DNA of 64,000 bases from Arthrobacter sp. SLBN-122 (GTDB lineage: Bacteria; Actinomycetota; Actinomycetes; Actinomycetales; Micrococcaceae). Numbering within the stretch: the first letter of the stretch is position 1; each line of letters opens with the position of its first letter. The stretch spans positions 1,364,001 through 1,428,000 of the forward strand of contig NZ_VFMS01000001.1 of the NCBI RefSeq assembly GCF_006715165.1. Direction: 5' to 3'. Of the stretch, positions 50,739-59,178 are shown piece by piece. The position numbers and the translations under genes are program-made. The notes beneath the pieces were generated by a model, which worked only from the letters and a program-made list of their open reading frames with translations, did no database searches and was not told where the DNA came from.

Positions 50739-51823
50739 GCCGTCAGTCCCAACTGGGTTTCAGTGTCGAAGAAGCGGAGCGCGCCTTGCTCGAAAAGCAG
50801 GCCCATCGTGTCCCCTGCGGAAACCCTGGCCGTGGAGGGGACCTGGACCTTGACGGTCTGGCCGCCCAGGTCCACCGTCAGCAACGTGGCGTGCCCCAGC
50901 GGCTCCACCACCTCCACCGCCGCGTCCAGGGATCCCTCCGAGCCGCGCTGGGCCAGGGCAATATTCTCTGCCCGGATGCCCACCATGACCGGGGTGCCGC
51001 CGGTGCGTGCCGCTGCCCTGGCCAGGAATTCGGGCGCCGCGATGCTCTGGCCGCCCACTTCCAGGGCACCCTGCTGGGTGATGCGGCCGTCCAGGAAATT
51101 CATGGGCGGCGAGCCAATGAAGCCGCCCACGAAACGGTCCGCCGGCTCCTCGTACACCGTGATGGGGTGGCCCAGCTGGGCGATCTGGCCCTTCTTCATC
51201 ACCGCAACCCGGTCCGAGAGGCTCATCGCCTCCACCTGGTCGTGGGTGACGTACAGCGTGGTGGAGCCAAGCTGCTGGACGATCTTCTTCAGCTCGGCGC
51301 GGAAGTCGAGGCGAAGGAGGGCGTCGAGGTTGGACAGCGGCTCATCCATGAGCAGCACATCGGCGTCCATGACGATGGCCCGGGCGACGGCGACGCGTTG
51401 CCGCTGCCCGCCGGAGAGGTTGGCTGGGTAGCGGTCCAGGTACGGGCTGAGCTGCAGCAGGTCCGCGGCCCATGCCACCTTCCGCTCCAGTTCCTCCCGC
51501 GGAACCTTCTTCATCATCAGCCCGAACCCGATGTTGGTGCGGACAGTCCTGTGCGGGAAGACGGCATAGGACTGGAACACCATGGAAAGGTTGCGGTCCT
51601 GCGGCGGCAGGTAGGTTACGTCCCTCCCGCCGATGGAGATGCTCCCCTGGTCCGGGAAGTCCAGGCCCGCCACCATGCGCAGCAGGGTGGTTTTTCCGCA
51701 GCCGGAAGGACCCAGCAGCACCATGAACTCGCCCTCCGCAACTTCGAGGGAGACGTTGTTGGTGGCCAGCTCGGTGCTGCCCGGGTAGGTCTTGTGCAGA
51801 CCCTTGATGGAGATGTCAGCCAT
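50735..51823 (-). CDS. MalK/UgpC-type ABC transporter ATPase
   Basis: This 362-residue protein has Walker A GPSGCGKTT, Q loop VFQSYAVFPH, signature LSGGQRQR, Walker B LLMDEPLSNLD and a C-terminal TOBE/OB domain (about 240-360) as in MalK and UgpC. It energises the importer of this operon. I chose the ATG at 51823 (MADISIKGLHKTYP) by homology. Its gene is 24 nt behind the second permease. Operons of this class often lack an ATPase and share MsiK; this one has its own. Confidence 0.93.
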   Translation of the reverse strand: MADISIKGLHKTYPGSTELATNNVSLEVAEGEFMVLLGPSGCGKTTLLRMVAGLDFPDQGSISIGGRDVTYLPPQDRNLSMVFQSYAVFPHRTVRTNIGFGLMMKKVPREELERKVAWAADLLQLSPYLDRYPANLSGGQRQRVAVARAIVMDADVLLMDEPLSNLDALLRLDFRAELKKIVQQLGSTTLYVTHDQVEAMSLSDRVAVMKKGQIAQLGHPITVYEEPADRFVGGFIGSPPMNFLDGRITQQGALEVGGQSIAAPEFLARAAARTGGTPVMVGIRAENIALAQRGSEGSLDAAVEVVEPLGHATLLTVDLGGQTVKVQVPSTARVSAGDTMGLLFEQGALRFFDTETQLGLTA

Positions 51824-51847
51824 GGGACGGGCCTCTCTGGGACGCAA

Positions 51848-52732
51848 TCAGCGGATGGTGGAGCCCCACATGTTGGTGAGGTAGCGGCGCATGAAGAAGA
51901 TGAAGACCAGGGCCGGGACCACCAGCAGGAAGCCGCCGGCGAAGCGGTAGGCGAGTGGCGATTCGGCGAGGGAGCTGAGGACCTGGGCGGGGAGGGTGCG
52001 CTGGTTCAGGGTCAGGATGGACGCGCCCAGGACTTCATTCCACGACATGACGAACGTGAAGATCGAGGCCGCGGCGATGCCGGGTATGGCCATCGGCAGG
52101 ACCACCTTGAGGAAGGCCTGCACCGGGCTGCAGCCGAAGATCCTGGCCGCTTCCTCCACGTCGCGCGGAACACCGAGGAACACCGAGGCGGTAATCAGGA
52201 TGGTGGTGGGCAGGGCCAGTGCGCTGTGGAGCAGGACGACGGCGAGAACGCTGTCGTAGAGCCCCGTCTGCAGGAAGAGCTGGGCCAGCGGCACAGACAG
52301 CACGACGATGGGCAGGGCGCGGGTGAACAGCAGGAACAGCTGGTACGGTTCCCTGCCGCGGAAGGCGAAACGTGCCACGGCGTACCCTGCGGGAACACCG
52401 ATAAGCAGCGACAGCACGAGGGTGAACACGCCCACCTGGAAGGAGTTGATCAGGCCGCCCAGGATGCCGGTGGACTGCAGGAATGTCTGCATGGTCTCGG
52501 TGGAGAAGTTGTCCGGGATGAAGCTGAGCGGAAACTTCTGCAGCGACTGCCTGCTGGACATCGCGGCCAGCGCGATCAGGTAGATGGGCAGTGCCATGAA
52601 GAGGGTGATCAGGATGCAGGCCACTTGGAGGAGCACCCGGTTGCGGCGCCGCCGCGCCAGCGGCCTGCGGTCCACGCCGGGTTCAGGCCGGCTGGTCCCG
52701 GCATCGGTCCTGGACGTTGTTGCGTGGCTCAT
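51848..52732 (-). CDS. Carbohydrate ABC transporter permease (MalG type)
   Basis: This 294-residue inner-membrane permease has a basic cytoplasmic N-terminus (RRPLARRRRNR), six helices and an EAA loop (EEAARIFGCSPVQAFLKVVLPMAIPGIAAAS). It pairs with the MalF-type permease encoded just upstream, whose stop overlaps its start by 4 nt. The operon context points to import of a short glycoside. Confidence 0.92.
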   Translation of the reverse strand: MSHATTSRTDAGTSRPEPGVDRRPLARRRRNRVLLQVACILITLFMALPIYLIALAAMSSRQSLQKFPLSFIPDNFSTETMQTFLQSTGILGGLINSFQVGVFTLVLSLLIGVPAGYAVARFAFRGREPYQLFLLFTRALPIVVLSVPLAQLFLQTGLYDSVLAVVLLHSALALPTTILITASVFLGVPRDVEEAARIFGCSPVQAFLKVVLPMAIPGIAAASIFTFVMSWNEVLGASILTLNQRTLPAQVLSSLAESPLAYRFAGGFLLVVPALVFIFFMRRYLTNMWGSTIR

Positions 52733-53643
52733 CGCGCCGCCTCCGTCTGATCCCTCAGGAGTTTGAGGTAGCCCACTGCCGTGACCATGGACACGGCCAT
52801 GACCACCAGGGCCAGCGCGGATGCCACGTTGGGATCCTGCAGGCCGGTGTACCAGCGGTAGGTTTCGCCCACCACCAGCGGAAAGTTCTGGCCAGTGAGG
52901 GCGAGGGCCACGGCGAAGGTCTGGAAGGCCAGGATGGTCCTCAGGATCAGGGCTGTTTGGAGGCTGGGGCGCAGCAGCGGCAGGGTCACGTGCCACAGCC
53001 GGTTCCAGAAGCTGGCCCCGAAGACGCCGGCGGCTTCCTCGTAATCCTTGGGGATGGACTGCAGGCCGGCCACGACGATCACGAACACCAGCGACGTGGC
53101 CCGCCAGACCTCCGCGATCAGCACGGCAGCGAACATGGACGGATAGTTGTCATAGGCGAGCCAGGAGAAGGGCTGCATGCCCAGGGACGCCAGGAGCGAG
53201 TTGAGGTAGCCGCGGTCCGTGAAGACGGTCAGCCACACCAGGCCGGCTGCGAGGTCGCTGACTGCCAGCGGGATGGCCCAGATGTAGAAGTAGGCAGACG
53301 CCCCCCGCGGCTTGGCCCGGATGAGGAGTGCCATCGCCAGGGCCAGGACAAACTGGATGGGGATCATCACCACGATGAGTAGGAGGGTGTTGCCCACGGA
53401 GGACCAGAAGTACGGGTCCTGGGACATCCTGGTGAAGTTCGCCGTCGTCAGGCCTTCGGGGCCGCCGAACGCCTGCAGGACGCCGCTGACCATCGGCCAG
53501 CCGAAGAGCAGCGTCATGAACACGATTGACGGGGCGATCAGCAGCAGCGCCGCGGAACTCCCCCTCCTCCTGGGTGCGCGGACTCTTGGACCGGGAGGGG
53601 GAACGTGCGGCCTGGCTGCCGCCGGCGCATCCGGGGCGGCCAT
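52729..53643 (-). CDS. Carbohydrate ABC transporter permease (MalF type)
   Basis: This 304-residue permease has a Pro/Arg-rich N-terminus, six helices and an EAA loop (YEEAAGVFGASFWNRLWHVTLPLLRPSL). It forms the translocation pore with the MalG-type subunit. The start at 53643 shares one base with the stop of the binding-protein gene, so translation is coupled. Confidence 0.92.
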   Translation of the reverse strand: MAAPDAPAAARPHVPPPGPRVRAPRRRGSSAALLLIAPSIVFMTLLFGWPMVSGVLQAFGGPEGLTTANFTRMSQDPYFWSSVGNTLLLIVVMIPIQFVLALAMALLIRAKPRGASAYFYIWAIPLAVSDLAAGLVWLTVFTDRGYLNSLLASLGMQPFSWLAYDNYPSMFAAVLIAEVWRATSLVFVIVVAGLQSIPKDYEEAAGVFGASFWNRLWHVTLPLLRPSLQTALILRTILAFQTFAVALALTGQNFPLVVGETYRWYTGLQDPNVASALALVVMAVSMVTAVGYLKLLRDQTEAAR

Positions 53644-54971
53644 CACGCAACCTTGCAGGGCGACGTCTTGGGATCCGGTGCCCAGCACGGGACGTTCAGG
53701 CTGTCCATGATCTTGGCCAGTTCCGCCCCCTGCCGGTCCAGCGTGGCCTTGACGTCCGCGTTGTTCAGGCAGATCTCCTGGAAGCAGTTCTTGAACAGCT
53801 GGGAGACCTGGGGGTCCTTGTCGCCCAGGCCCACCGGCGGCAGGGCGAGCAGGGCGTCGGAGGCCTCCTGCTGCGCCTTGACCGCCTTTGCTTCAAGGGC
53901 CACGCCGCCGGGGAGGTCGCCGCCGATGTCCGTCTTCACCACGGGGAAGAAGGAGTTGGATTTCAGTGTCTCGATCTGCGCCTCGGGCTTGGACAGCGAC
54001 TTGATGAGCTCGAAGGCCTTGTCCTTCTCGGGCGAGCCCTTCGGCACCGCCATACCGCCCACGATCAGGAGGTAGCCCCTGCCCTTGGGCCCGGACGGCG
54101 CCGGAACCATCTGCCAGTCGTCCGGCTTGTCCTTGACTGCGTTGATGAGGCGCGCCACATGGTCCCATGCCACCAACACCTCGCCGTTAGCCAGGGGCTC
54201 CTGCATGAAGTCGTAGTTGGCGGAGGCGGGATTCATGTTGGCCCAGAGCTCGCGCATGTAGGTCCAGGCAGTGACGGCGTCCTGGTTGCGGAAGGTGGTG
54301 ATCTGTCCGCCTGTGAAGCTGGGAATCAGGAAGCCCTGGTAGAACCGGTGGTGCAGACCCTTGGGTCCAGCGGGAAGGCCGAAGACGGGGCGGCCGCTGG
54401 CCTCCTTGGCCGCCTTGGCCCACGCCAGGTACTGGTCGTAGGTCAGTTTGTCGACGTCAGCTCCCGAGGGCAGCCATTGCAGCGCCTTCTTGTTGACTGC
54501 CAGCACGTACGTGGCCTGGATCCACGGGATGTAGCGGGGGACGTCGGTGCCAAGCTTGGCAAGCTCAGCCACGTCCTTGGAGTAACCGGCCGAGGAGAGG
54601 TCCTTCATCAGCGAGCTGAGGTCCTCCAGCTGCGAGGCGAAGGGGGCGAGGTCGCCGTGGAGCCCCCCTGCGATGCCCACCTCGACCTTCCCCGCGGCGA
54701 GCTGGGACTTCAACGTGGTGTTGAAGACACCGGTATCAACAGGGTTGTAGGCAACGCTGATGTCCCCCGCGAATTTCTTGAGGGTGGCCTCGTACTTCTG
54801 GCGTTCCTCCACCGGGGCGAACTGCGTTGAGAGGAAGCTGACGGATCCCTTGCCGCCGCTTCCGCTGGTATTCACCCCGCAGGCTGCAAGCACCGGGCCG
54901 GCCGCCAAGACCGTAAGGCCCCCCTTCAACAATGCTCGCCGGCTGACGTCGTGGTGGGCGGAAACGGACAT
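53643..54971 (-). CDS. ABC transporter solute-binding lipoprotein (family 1)
   Basis: This 442-residue extracellular binding protein begins with a twin-arginine-like leader (SRRALLKGGLTVLAAGPVLAAC) ending in a lipobox, so it is probably Tat-exported and lipid-anchored. The mature part has the two-lobe SBP_bac_1 fold of sugar-binding proteins; tryptophans in PRYIPWIQATYVLAVNKKALQWL suggest carbohydrate stacking. I chose the ATG at 54971, with an AGGAGG site 6 nt upstream. It is the first gene of the operon and divergent from the ROK regulator. Confidence 0.92.
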   Translation of the reverse strand: MSVSAHHDVSRRALLKGGLTVLAAGPVLAACGVNTSGSGGKGSVSFLSTQFAPVEERQKYEATLKKFAGDISVAYNPVDTGVFNTTLKSQLAAGKVEVGIAGGLHGDLAPFASQLEDLSSLMKDLSSAGYSKDVAELAKLGTDVPRYIPWIQATYVLAVNKKALQWLPSGADVDKLTYDQYLAWAKAAKEASGRPVFGLPAGPKGLHHRFYQGFLIPSFTGGQITTFRNQDAVTAWTYMRELWANMNPASANYDFMQEPLANGEVLVAWDHVARLINAVKDKPDDWQMVPAPSGPKGRGYLLIVGGMAVPKGSPEKDKAFELIKSLSKPEAQIETLKSNSFFPVVKTDIGGDLPGGVALEAKAVKAQQEASDALLALPPVGLGDKDPQVSQLFKNCFQEICLNNADVKATLDRQGAELAKIMDSLNVPCWAPDPKTSPCKVA

Positions 54972-55013
54972 TAGAGCCTCCTGGGGGTGAAGGACTGCTA
55001 GGTTTTTTGTCTG

Positions 55014-55046
55014 ATGATCGATCATAATTGTGTGATACAGATCACG
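55014..55046. promoter_or_regulatory. Operators between the ABC operon and the ROK gene
   Basis: A perfect palindrome ATGATCGATCAT (55014-55025) is followed by TGTGATACAGATCACG (55031-55046), which matches the CRP/GlxR consensus TGTGA-N6-TCACA at 9 of 10 positions. The first could be the ROK site, the second a global cAMP-type site. Both lie 43-103 nt from the flanking start codons. Confidence 0.6.
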
Positions 55047-55116
55047 TCAATGCTGCGGGCCAGTCCCTGTGCCCGCAGTGGACGGATCAGACGCATGAGG
55101 AAAGGTAGCCGGCGGA

Positions 55117-56298
55117 ATGACGGACCAGAGGACGCTGGTGGGAGAAGTTGCCCAGCCGCCGGCGGGCCCCGCCACCAGCGCCGGGCACCTTCTCCAGCTC
55201 CTGCGCTCCAACGCCTCCGGGTACAGCCGGGCCGATCTGCTGGAGATCACCGGAATGGCGCGTTCCACCCTTTACGAGCGGCTCGACGCGCTTTTCGCGG
55301 CCGGGCTTGTCTACGAATCCACTCCCCTGCGCGCACAGCGTGGCAGGCCGCCCCGCTCCCTCCGTTTCGATGACCGCAACAAGCTGGTGCTGTGCCTGGA
55401 AATCGGCCATACGCACGCCGGAATCCATCTCCTGTCGCTGGGCAGGGAGGTGGTGGCTTCGGCGCGTATCCCCGTGGAGATCGGGAACGCCCAGGAGGTG
55501 GTGGTGGGCCAGGTGGTGGCGGAGGCGCTGCGGCTGCTCGACGGCCGGCGGCCGGTAGGGGCAGGAGTAGGACTGCCAGCTCCGGTTGACCCGCTCCACC
55601 GCCTGGGGCTGGAGCGGACCGTCCTTGCCCACTGGGACCTGCAGTTGTTGCAGGAGGCGATGGAATCCATGCTTGACTGCCCGGTCCTGCTGGAAAACGA
55701 CGCCCGGTCCATGGCGGTGGGAGAAGTCCGGGGCCCCCTCGACTCCCTGGTCGCGGTGAAGGTCAGCACCGGGATCGGCTCCGGGATTATTGTCCGGGGT
55801 TCGCTGGTGCGCGGCGCCCACGGCGCCGCCGGGGACATCGGGCACGTGCGCATCCCGGAGGCCGCCGATTGCCGCTGCCGCTGCGGCAGGGACGGCTGCC
55901 TGGCGGCGGTGGCTTCCGGGCGCGCACTGCTGGCCAATCCGCAATTTGCGCATTACGGGACGCTGCGCCGGTTCGTTGACGCTTCCGACGACGATCCGGA
56001 CGTCCGGGCCGCAATCTCGGCGGCCGGAAGGGTGCTGGGACGGGCCCTCGCCGCCATGGTGGGCACGCTGAACCCCGGCCGGGTAGCGGTGGGCGGGCTG
56101 GTGGGAGTGCTCCCAGGCTTCCTGCAGGCCTGCCGGCAGCAAATCCTCACGGACGCCTTCGAACCTTCCCTGGTGGATCTGGAGATCGTCCCGGCGGACA
56201 GCCGCAAGGCCACCGCAGTGGGCCTTTGCCGGCTCGTGGAGGAAAGCCTCTACGCGCCGGAGCGGGTGGAGCAACTGCTGGCCCAGCACGGCGGCTGA
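55117..56298 (+). CDS. ROK-family transcriptional regulator
   Basis: This 393-residue regulator has an N-terminal winged HTH (about 22-80; YSRADLLEITGMARSTLYERLDAL) and a ROK sugar-kinase-like domain (about 90-385). The ROK zinc motif is CRCRCGRDGCLAAV; the last position, usually Glu, is Ala. The glycine-rich phosphate loop is KVSTGIGSGII. It lies divergent to the binding-protein gene, so it probably represses that operon and is released by the imported sugar or its phosphate. Confidence 0.9.
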   Translation: MTDQRTLVGEVAQPPAGPATSAGHLLQLLRSNASGYSRADLLEITGMARSTLYERLDALFAAGLVYESTPLRAQRGRPPRSLRFDDRNKLVLCLEIGHTHAGIHLLSLGREVVASARIPVEIGNAQEVVVGQVVAEALRLLDGRRPVGAGVGLPAPVDPLHRLGLERTVLAHWDLQLLQEAMESMLDCPVLLENDARSMAVGEVRGPLDSLVAVKVSTGIGSGIIVRGSLVRGAHGAAGDIGHVRIPEAADCRCRCGRDGCLAAVASGRALLANPQFAHYGTLRRFVDASDDDPDVRAAISAAGRVLGRALAAMVGTLNPGRVAVGGLVGVLPGFLQACRQQILTDAFEPSLVDLEIVPADSRKATAVGLCRLVEESLYAPERVEQLLAQHGG

Positions 56299-56393
56299 GC
56301 ACGCCACCCACTGTGACCGGTGAGGTTGGGCACCAAGGTGGCCGCCGCCGTCGCGCCTTGCTACCTTGGAATCCAAGGCTCCATCCCGAGCCT

Positions 56394-56434
56394 CCGGACG
56401 ACGGTTCAGTACCCGGCACGCGACAAGACTGGCC
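56394..56434 (+). ncRNA. Guanidine-III riboswitch
   Basis: The 41-nt segment follows the guanidine-III (former ykkC-III) consensus: CCGGACGA at the 5' end, GTACCCGG in the middle (56409-56416) and GACAAGAC near the 3' end (56422-56429). The pseudoknot can form: P1 CCGG 56394-56397 with CCGG 56413-56416, and P2 of 7 bp with one bulged U between GGTTCAGT and ACTGGCC. The ribosome site AAAGGA (56435-56440) of the first SMR gene starts at once behind it, fitting translational control. Confidence 0.88.
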
Positions 56435-56447
56435 AAAGGATCTGGTC

Positions 56448-56771
56448 ATGTCCTGGTTAATCCTCATTCTTTCCGGCGCGCTGGAGGCCGTCTGGGCAGC
56501 CGCCCTGCACCGTGCTTCCAAGGCTTCCGGGCGCCGGCGGTTGGCCCCTGCAGCCCTGTTCCTGGTGGCTGTTGCCGCGAGCACCGGCGGCCTGGCGGTG
56601 GCGATGCAGTCCATTCCCACCGGCACGGCCTACGCGGTATGGGTAGGGGTGGGCGTGGTCCTGACCTCCGCCTACGCAATGGCTACCAGGGTGGAACGTC
56701 CGACGGCGGCGCGCCTGCTGCTGCTGTCCGGCATCGCCGCGTGCGTGGTTGGCCTCAAGGTTGTGGCGTGA
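56448..56771 (+). CDS. SMR exporter subunit, guanidinium exporter (Gdx) type
   Basis: This 107-residue four-helix small multidrug resistance protein has the essential Glu13 in GALEAVWAAAL and the Gdx-like helix 3 motif SIPTGTAYAVWVGVG. The guanidine-III riboswitch directly upstream shows that the inducing ligand is guanidine, so export of guanidinium is the likely task. Its stop overlaps the start of a second SMR gene, so the pair probably forms a heterodimer. The ATG at 56448 is set by the AAAGGA site behind the aptamer. Confidence 0.92.
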   Translation: MSWLILILSGALEAVWAAALHRASKASGRRRLAPAALFLVAVAASTGGLAVAMQSIPTGTAYAVWVGVGVVLTSAYAMATRVERPTAARLLLLSGIAACVVGLKVVA

Positions 56772-57133
56772 TGATGAAGCATTCTGTTCCCTGGCTGGTG
56801 CTCCTGGCCTCCGCTGTCCTGGAGGCAGTCTGGGCCACGGCCCTGGGCCTGTCCGACGGTTTCAGCAGGCCGCTGCCCACGATTGTCTTCGCCGTCACCG
56901 CCACCCTGAGCATGCTGGGCCTGGGCATGTCCATCCGGAGCATTCCGCTGGGCACCGCCTACGCCATCTGGGTGGGCATCGGCGCCGCGTTGACGGTGGG
57001 CTGGGCCATGGCTACCGGAGTGGAACCATTTAGCGTTGTGAAGCTGCTGTTCATTGCCGGCATCGTGGGCTGCGCCGCCGGCCTCAAGGCGCTGCCTGCG
57101 ATGGACGCGGCGCCTGCCCGCACCAGTGACTAG
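56771..57133 (+). CDS. SMR exporter subunit, partner of the preceding gene
   Basis: This 120-residue SMR protein has four helices with Glu18 in AVLEAVWATALG and SIPLGTAYAIWVGIG in helix 3. It starts on the last base of the preceding gene (56771; a second ATG follows immediately). Paired SMR subunits with overlapping genes usually insert in opposite orientation and work as a heterodimer. The about 12-residue C-terminal tail (AMDAAPARTSD) is not conserved. Confidence 0.92.
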   Translation: MMKHSVPWLVLLASAVLEAVWATALGLSDGFSRPLPTIVFAVTATLSMLGLGMSIRSIPLGTAYAIWVGIGAALTVGWAMATGVEPFSVVKLLFIAGIVGCAAGLKALPAMDAAPARTSD

Positions 57134-57142
57134 GCTTTTGCC

Positions 57143-57769
57143 ATGGACTCCCCCGAGATGACCAATGCCTTGGACGCGCTGCAGCGCCGGGTAGCCGCCG
57201 GAACGCGCACCATCCTGGGCATCGCCGGGGCGCCGGGCTCCGGGAAGTCCACCTTTGCCGCCTGGCTGCAGAAGCAGTTCACTCCGGGAACGTCGATTGT
57301 GGTCCCCATGGACGGCTTCCACCTGGGCAACGCGATCATTGAGGGGACCCCGCTGCGTCAGCGGAAAGGCGCCATTGATACGTTCGACTCCGGCGGCTAC
57401 CTTTCGCTGCTGCGGCGCCTGGCGCGCCGGGACGAGGCCGTGGTCTACGCACCCGAGTTCCGCCGCGCCATTGACGAGCCGGTGGCCGCCTCCATCGCCG
57501 TCCCGGCTGACGTCCCCCTGGTGATCACGGAAGGCAACTACCTGCTGGCGGACCAGGAACCGTGGAAAGAGATCCGGGCGCAACTGGACGAGGTGTGGTT
57601 CCTGGAAACGCCGCCCGCCCTGCGGCTGCAGCGGCTGGTGGACCGCCATGTGTCATTCGGGATGGACCCGGACGCCGCGGTGGCCTGGGCCAATGGACCC
57701 GATGAAGCAAATGCCCGCCTGATCCAGGCCACGCGCCCGGCCGCGGACCGCATCATCCCCTGGATTTAG
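57143..57769 (+). CDS. P-loop nucleoside/nucleotide kinase-family protein
   Basis: This 208-residue kinase has Walker A GAPGSGKST (residues 28-36), the substrate-lid segment MDGFHLGN, the RKGAIDTFD motif and ITEGNYLL, as in uridine kinase and pantothenate kinase relatives. Actinobacterial members of this group are annotated as nucleoside or sugar kinases; the real substrate is not known. It follows the SMR pair by 9 nt and may be cotranscribed. Confidence 0.85.
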   Translation: MDSPEMTNALDALQRRVAAGTRTILGIAGAPGSGKSTFAAWLQKQFTPGTSIVVPMDGFHLGNAIIEGTPLRQRKGAIDTFDSGGYLSLLRRLARRDEAVVYAPEFRRAIDEPVAASIAVPADVPLVITEGNYLLADQEPWKEIRAQLDEVWFLETPPALRLQRLVDRHVSFGMDPDAAVAWANGPDEANARLIQATRPAADRIIPWI

Positions 57770-57808
57770 CCAAACTTTTTGAAAATCAAGGAAACGAACA
57801 GGAGCACC

Positions 57809-58822
57809 ATGGCAAACACGTCCACTAATCCCGGTGGCACTGTCCAACTCGGCGACGGCCTGGCCGTCAGCCCCCTGGGTTTCGGGGGCATGGCCCTCAC
57901 GCCCGTGTACGGCGAGGTGGACCCTGCCGAGGCACTGCAGACCCTGCACCATGCCGTCGATGCCGGCATGAGCTTCATCGACACCGCGGACATCTACGGC
58001 GGCGGCAGCAACGAGGAACTGATTTCCCGGCTCCTCAAGGACCGGCGGGATGAGGTCCAGCTGGCCACCAAGTTCGCCCTGGTGGGCACGCCCACTGACG
58101 GCTACACGGACATCCGCGGCGATGCTGAGTATGTTCGGCAAGCCGTGGACCGGAGCCTGCTACGGCTGGGCACCGACGTCATCGACCTCTACTACATGCA
58201 CCGCCGCGACGTCCGCGTCCCCATCGAGGAAACCGTGGGCGCCATGGCGGAGCTGGTCAAGCAGGGCAAGGTCAGGCATCTGGGCCTGTCCGAAGTGACG
58301 GCGCAGGAACTGCAGGATGCGGCAGCGGTCCACCCGATCGCGGCGGTCCAGAGCGAATGGTCCATCTGGAGCCGGGACGTGGAACGCCATGTTGTTCCCG
58401 CCGCTGCAGCACTGGGCGTGGGCTTTGTCCCCTACTCCCCGCTGGGCCGCGGCTTCCTCACCGGAACCGTTGACACCGCAAGCCTGGGCGAGAAGGACTT
58501 CCGGCGGAACATCCCCCGCTTTGCCCCGGACGCCGCAAGCGCCAACCAGGCGGTGGTGGACGCCGTCCGGTCCGTGGCGGACCAACTCGGTGCCACCCCC
58601 GCGCAGGTGGCCCTTGCCTGGCTGCCGGCCCAGGGAAAGCGGCTCGGCCTGCCGGTCGTTCCCATTCCCGGCACCCGCAAGGCCGCCCGGATCGACGAAA
58701 ACCTTGGCGCGCTTGCCCTGGACCTGACCCCGGCGCACCTGGAGGCCCTCGACGCAGCGTCGGACGCCGTCGTCGGCTCCCGTTCCGCGGACCCCAAATG
58801 GGTGTCCGAGGGTCGGGAATAA
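57809..58822 (+). CDS. Aldo/keto reductase
   Basis: This 337-residue NADPH-dependent (alpha/beta)8 barrel has the catalytic tetrad region: DTADIYGGG (Asp, Tyr), LATKFAL (Lys) and YYMHRRD (His). The cofactor segment is VPIPGTRKAARIDEN. It is most like the YakC/Tas subgroup. The substrate is unknown. I chose the ATG at 57809, with an AGGAG site 6 nt upstream. The monooxygenase gene follows 50 nt later. Confidence 0.92.
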   Translation: MANTSTNPGGTVQLGDGLAVSPLGFGGMALTPVYGEVDPAEALQTLHHAVDAGMSFIDTADIYGGGSNEELISRLLKDRRDEVQLATKFALVGTPTDGYTDIRGDAEYVRQAVDRSLLRLGTDVIDLYYMHRRDVRVPIEETVGAMAELVKQGKVRHLGLSEVTAQELQDAAAVHPIAAVQSEWSIWSRDVERHVVPAAAALGVGFVPYSPLGRGFLTGTVDTASLGEKDFRRNIPRFAPDAASANQAVVDAVRSVADQLGATPAQVALAWLPAQGKRLGLPVVPIPGTRKAARIDENLGALALDLTPAHLEALDAASDAVVGSRSADPKWVSEGRE

Positions 58823-58872
58823 GGCATTCTTCGCCCGCACACCCTGACTCAACCGCCACCCAAAGGAGCCCC

Positions 58873-59175
58873 ATGCCTGCCATCGTCCATTTCGAAGTAC
58901 AGATTGACCCCGCGCACCGCGATGACGCCGCCAAGTACCTGTCCGAAACGCTTGCAGCCACCCGCGCCTGGCCTGGCAACCAAGGCATTGAAGCGCTGGT
59001 GGATGACGCCGACCCCTGCCACATCCTGGTGGTGGAAACCTGGGCCACCACCCAGGACCATGACGACTATGCGGCCTGGCGGACCACGCCGGAAGGCAAG
59101 AGCGGCCTGCATAAGATCCTCGCCGGGCCGCCGTCCAAGCAGGTCTACTCCACCACCATGACGCTGGACCTTTAG
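58873..59175 (+). CDS. Antibiotic biosynthesis monooxygenase (ABM) domain protein
   Basis: This 100-residue protein is a dimeric ferredoxin-like ABM fold. Typical features are the N-terminal strand IVHFEVQIDP, the helix with AAKYLSETLAATRAWPGNQG and the strand HILVVETWATTQDHDDYAAW. Members are cofactor-free oxygenases, haem-degrading enzymes or quinol oxidases. It cannot be placed further. An AAAGGAG site precedes the ATG. The MBL gene follows 3 nt after its stop. Confidence 0.85.
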   Translation: MPAIVHFEVQIDPAHRDDAAKYLSETLAATRAWPGNQGIEALVDDADPCHILVVETWATTQDHDDYAAWRTTPEGKSGLHKILAGPPSKQVYSTTMTLDL

Positions 59176-59178
59176 CCC

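Noticed and set aside
50786..52750. 654-codon plus-strand frame opposite ABC transporter genes
   Set aside because: Composition is unlike protein (Gln, Gly, Ala, His, Val runs) and it spans three real minus-strand genes.
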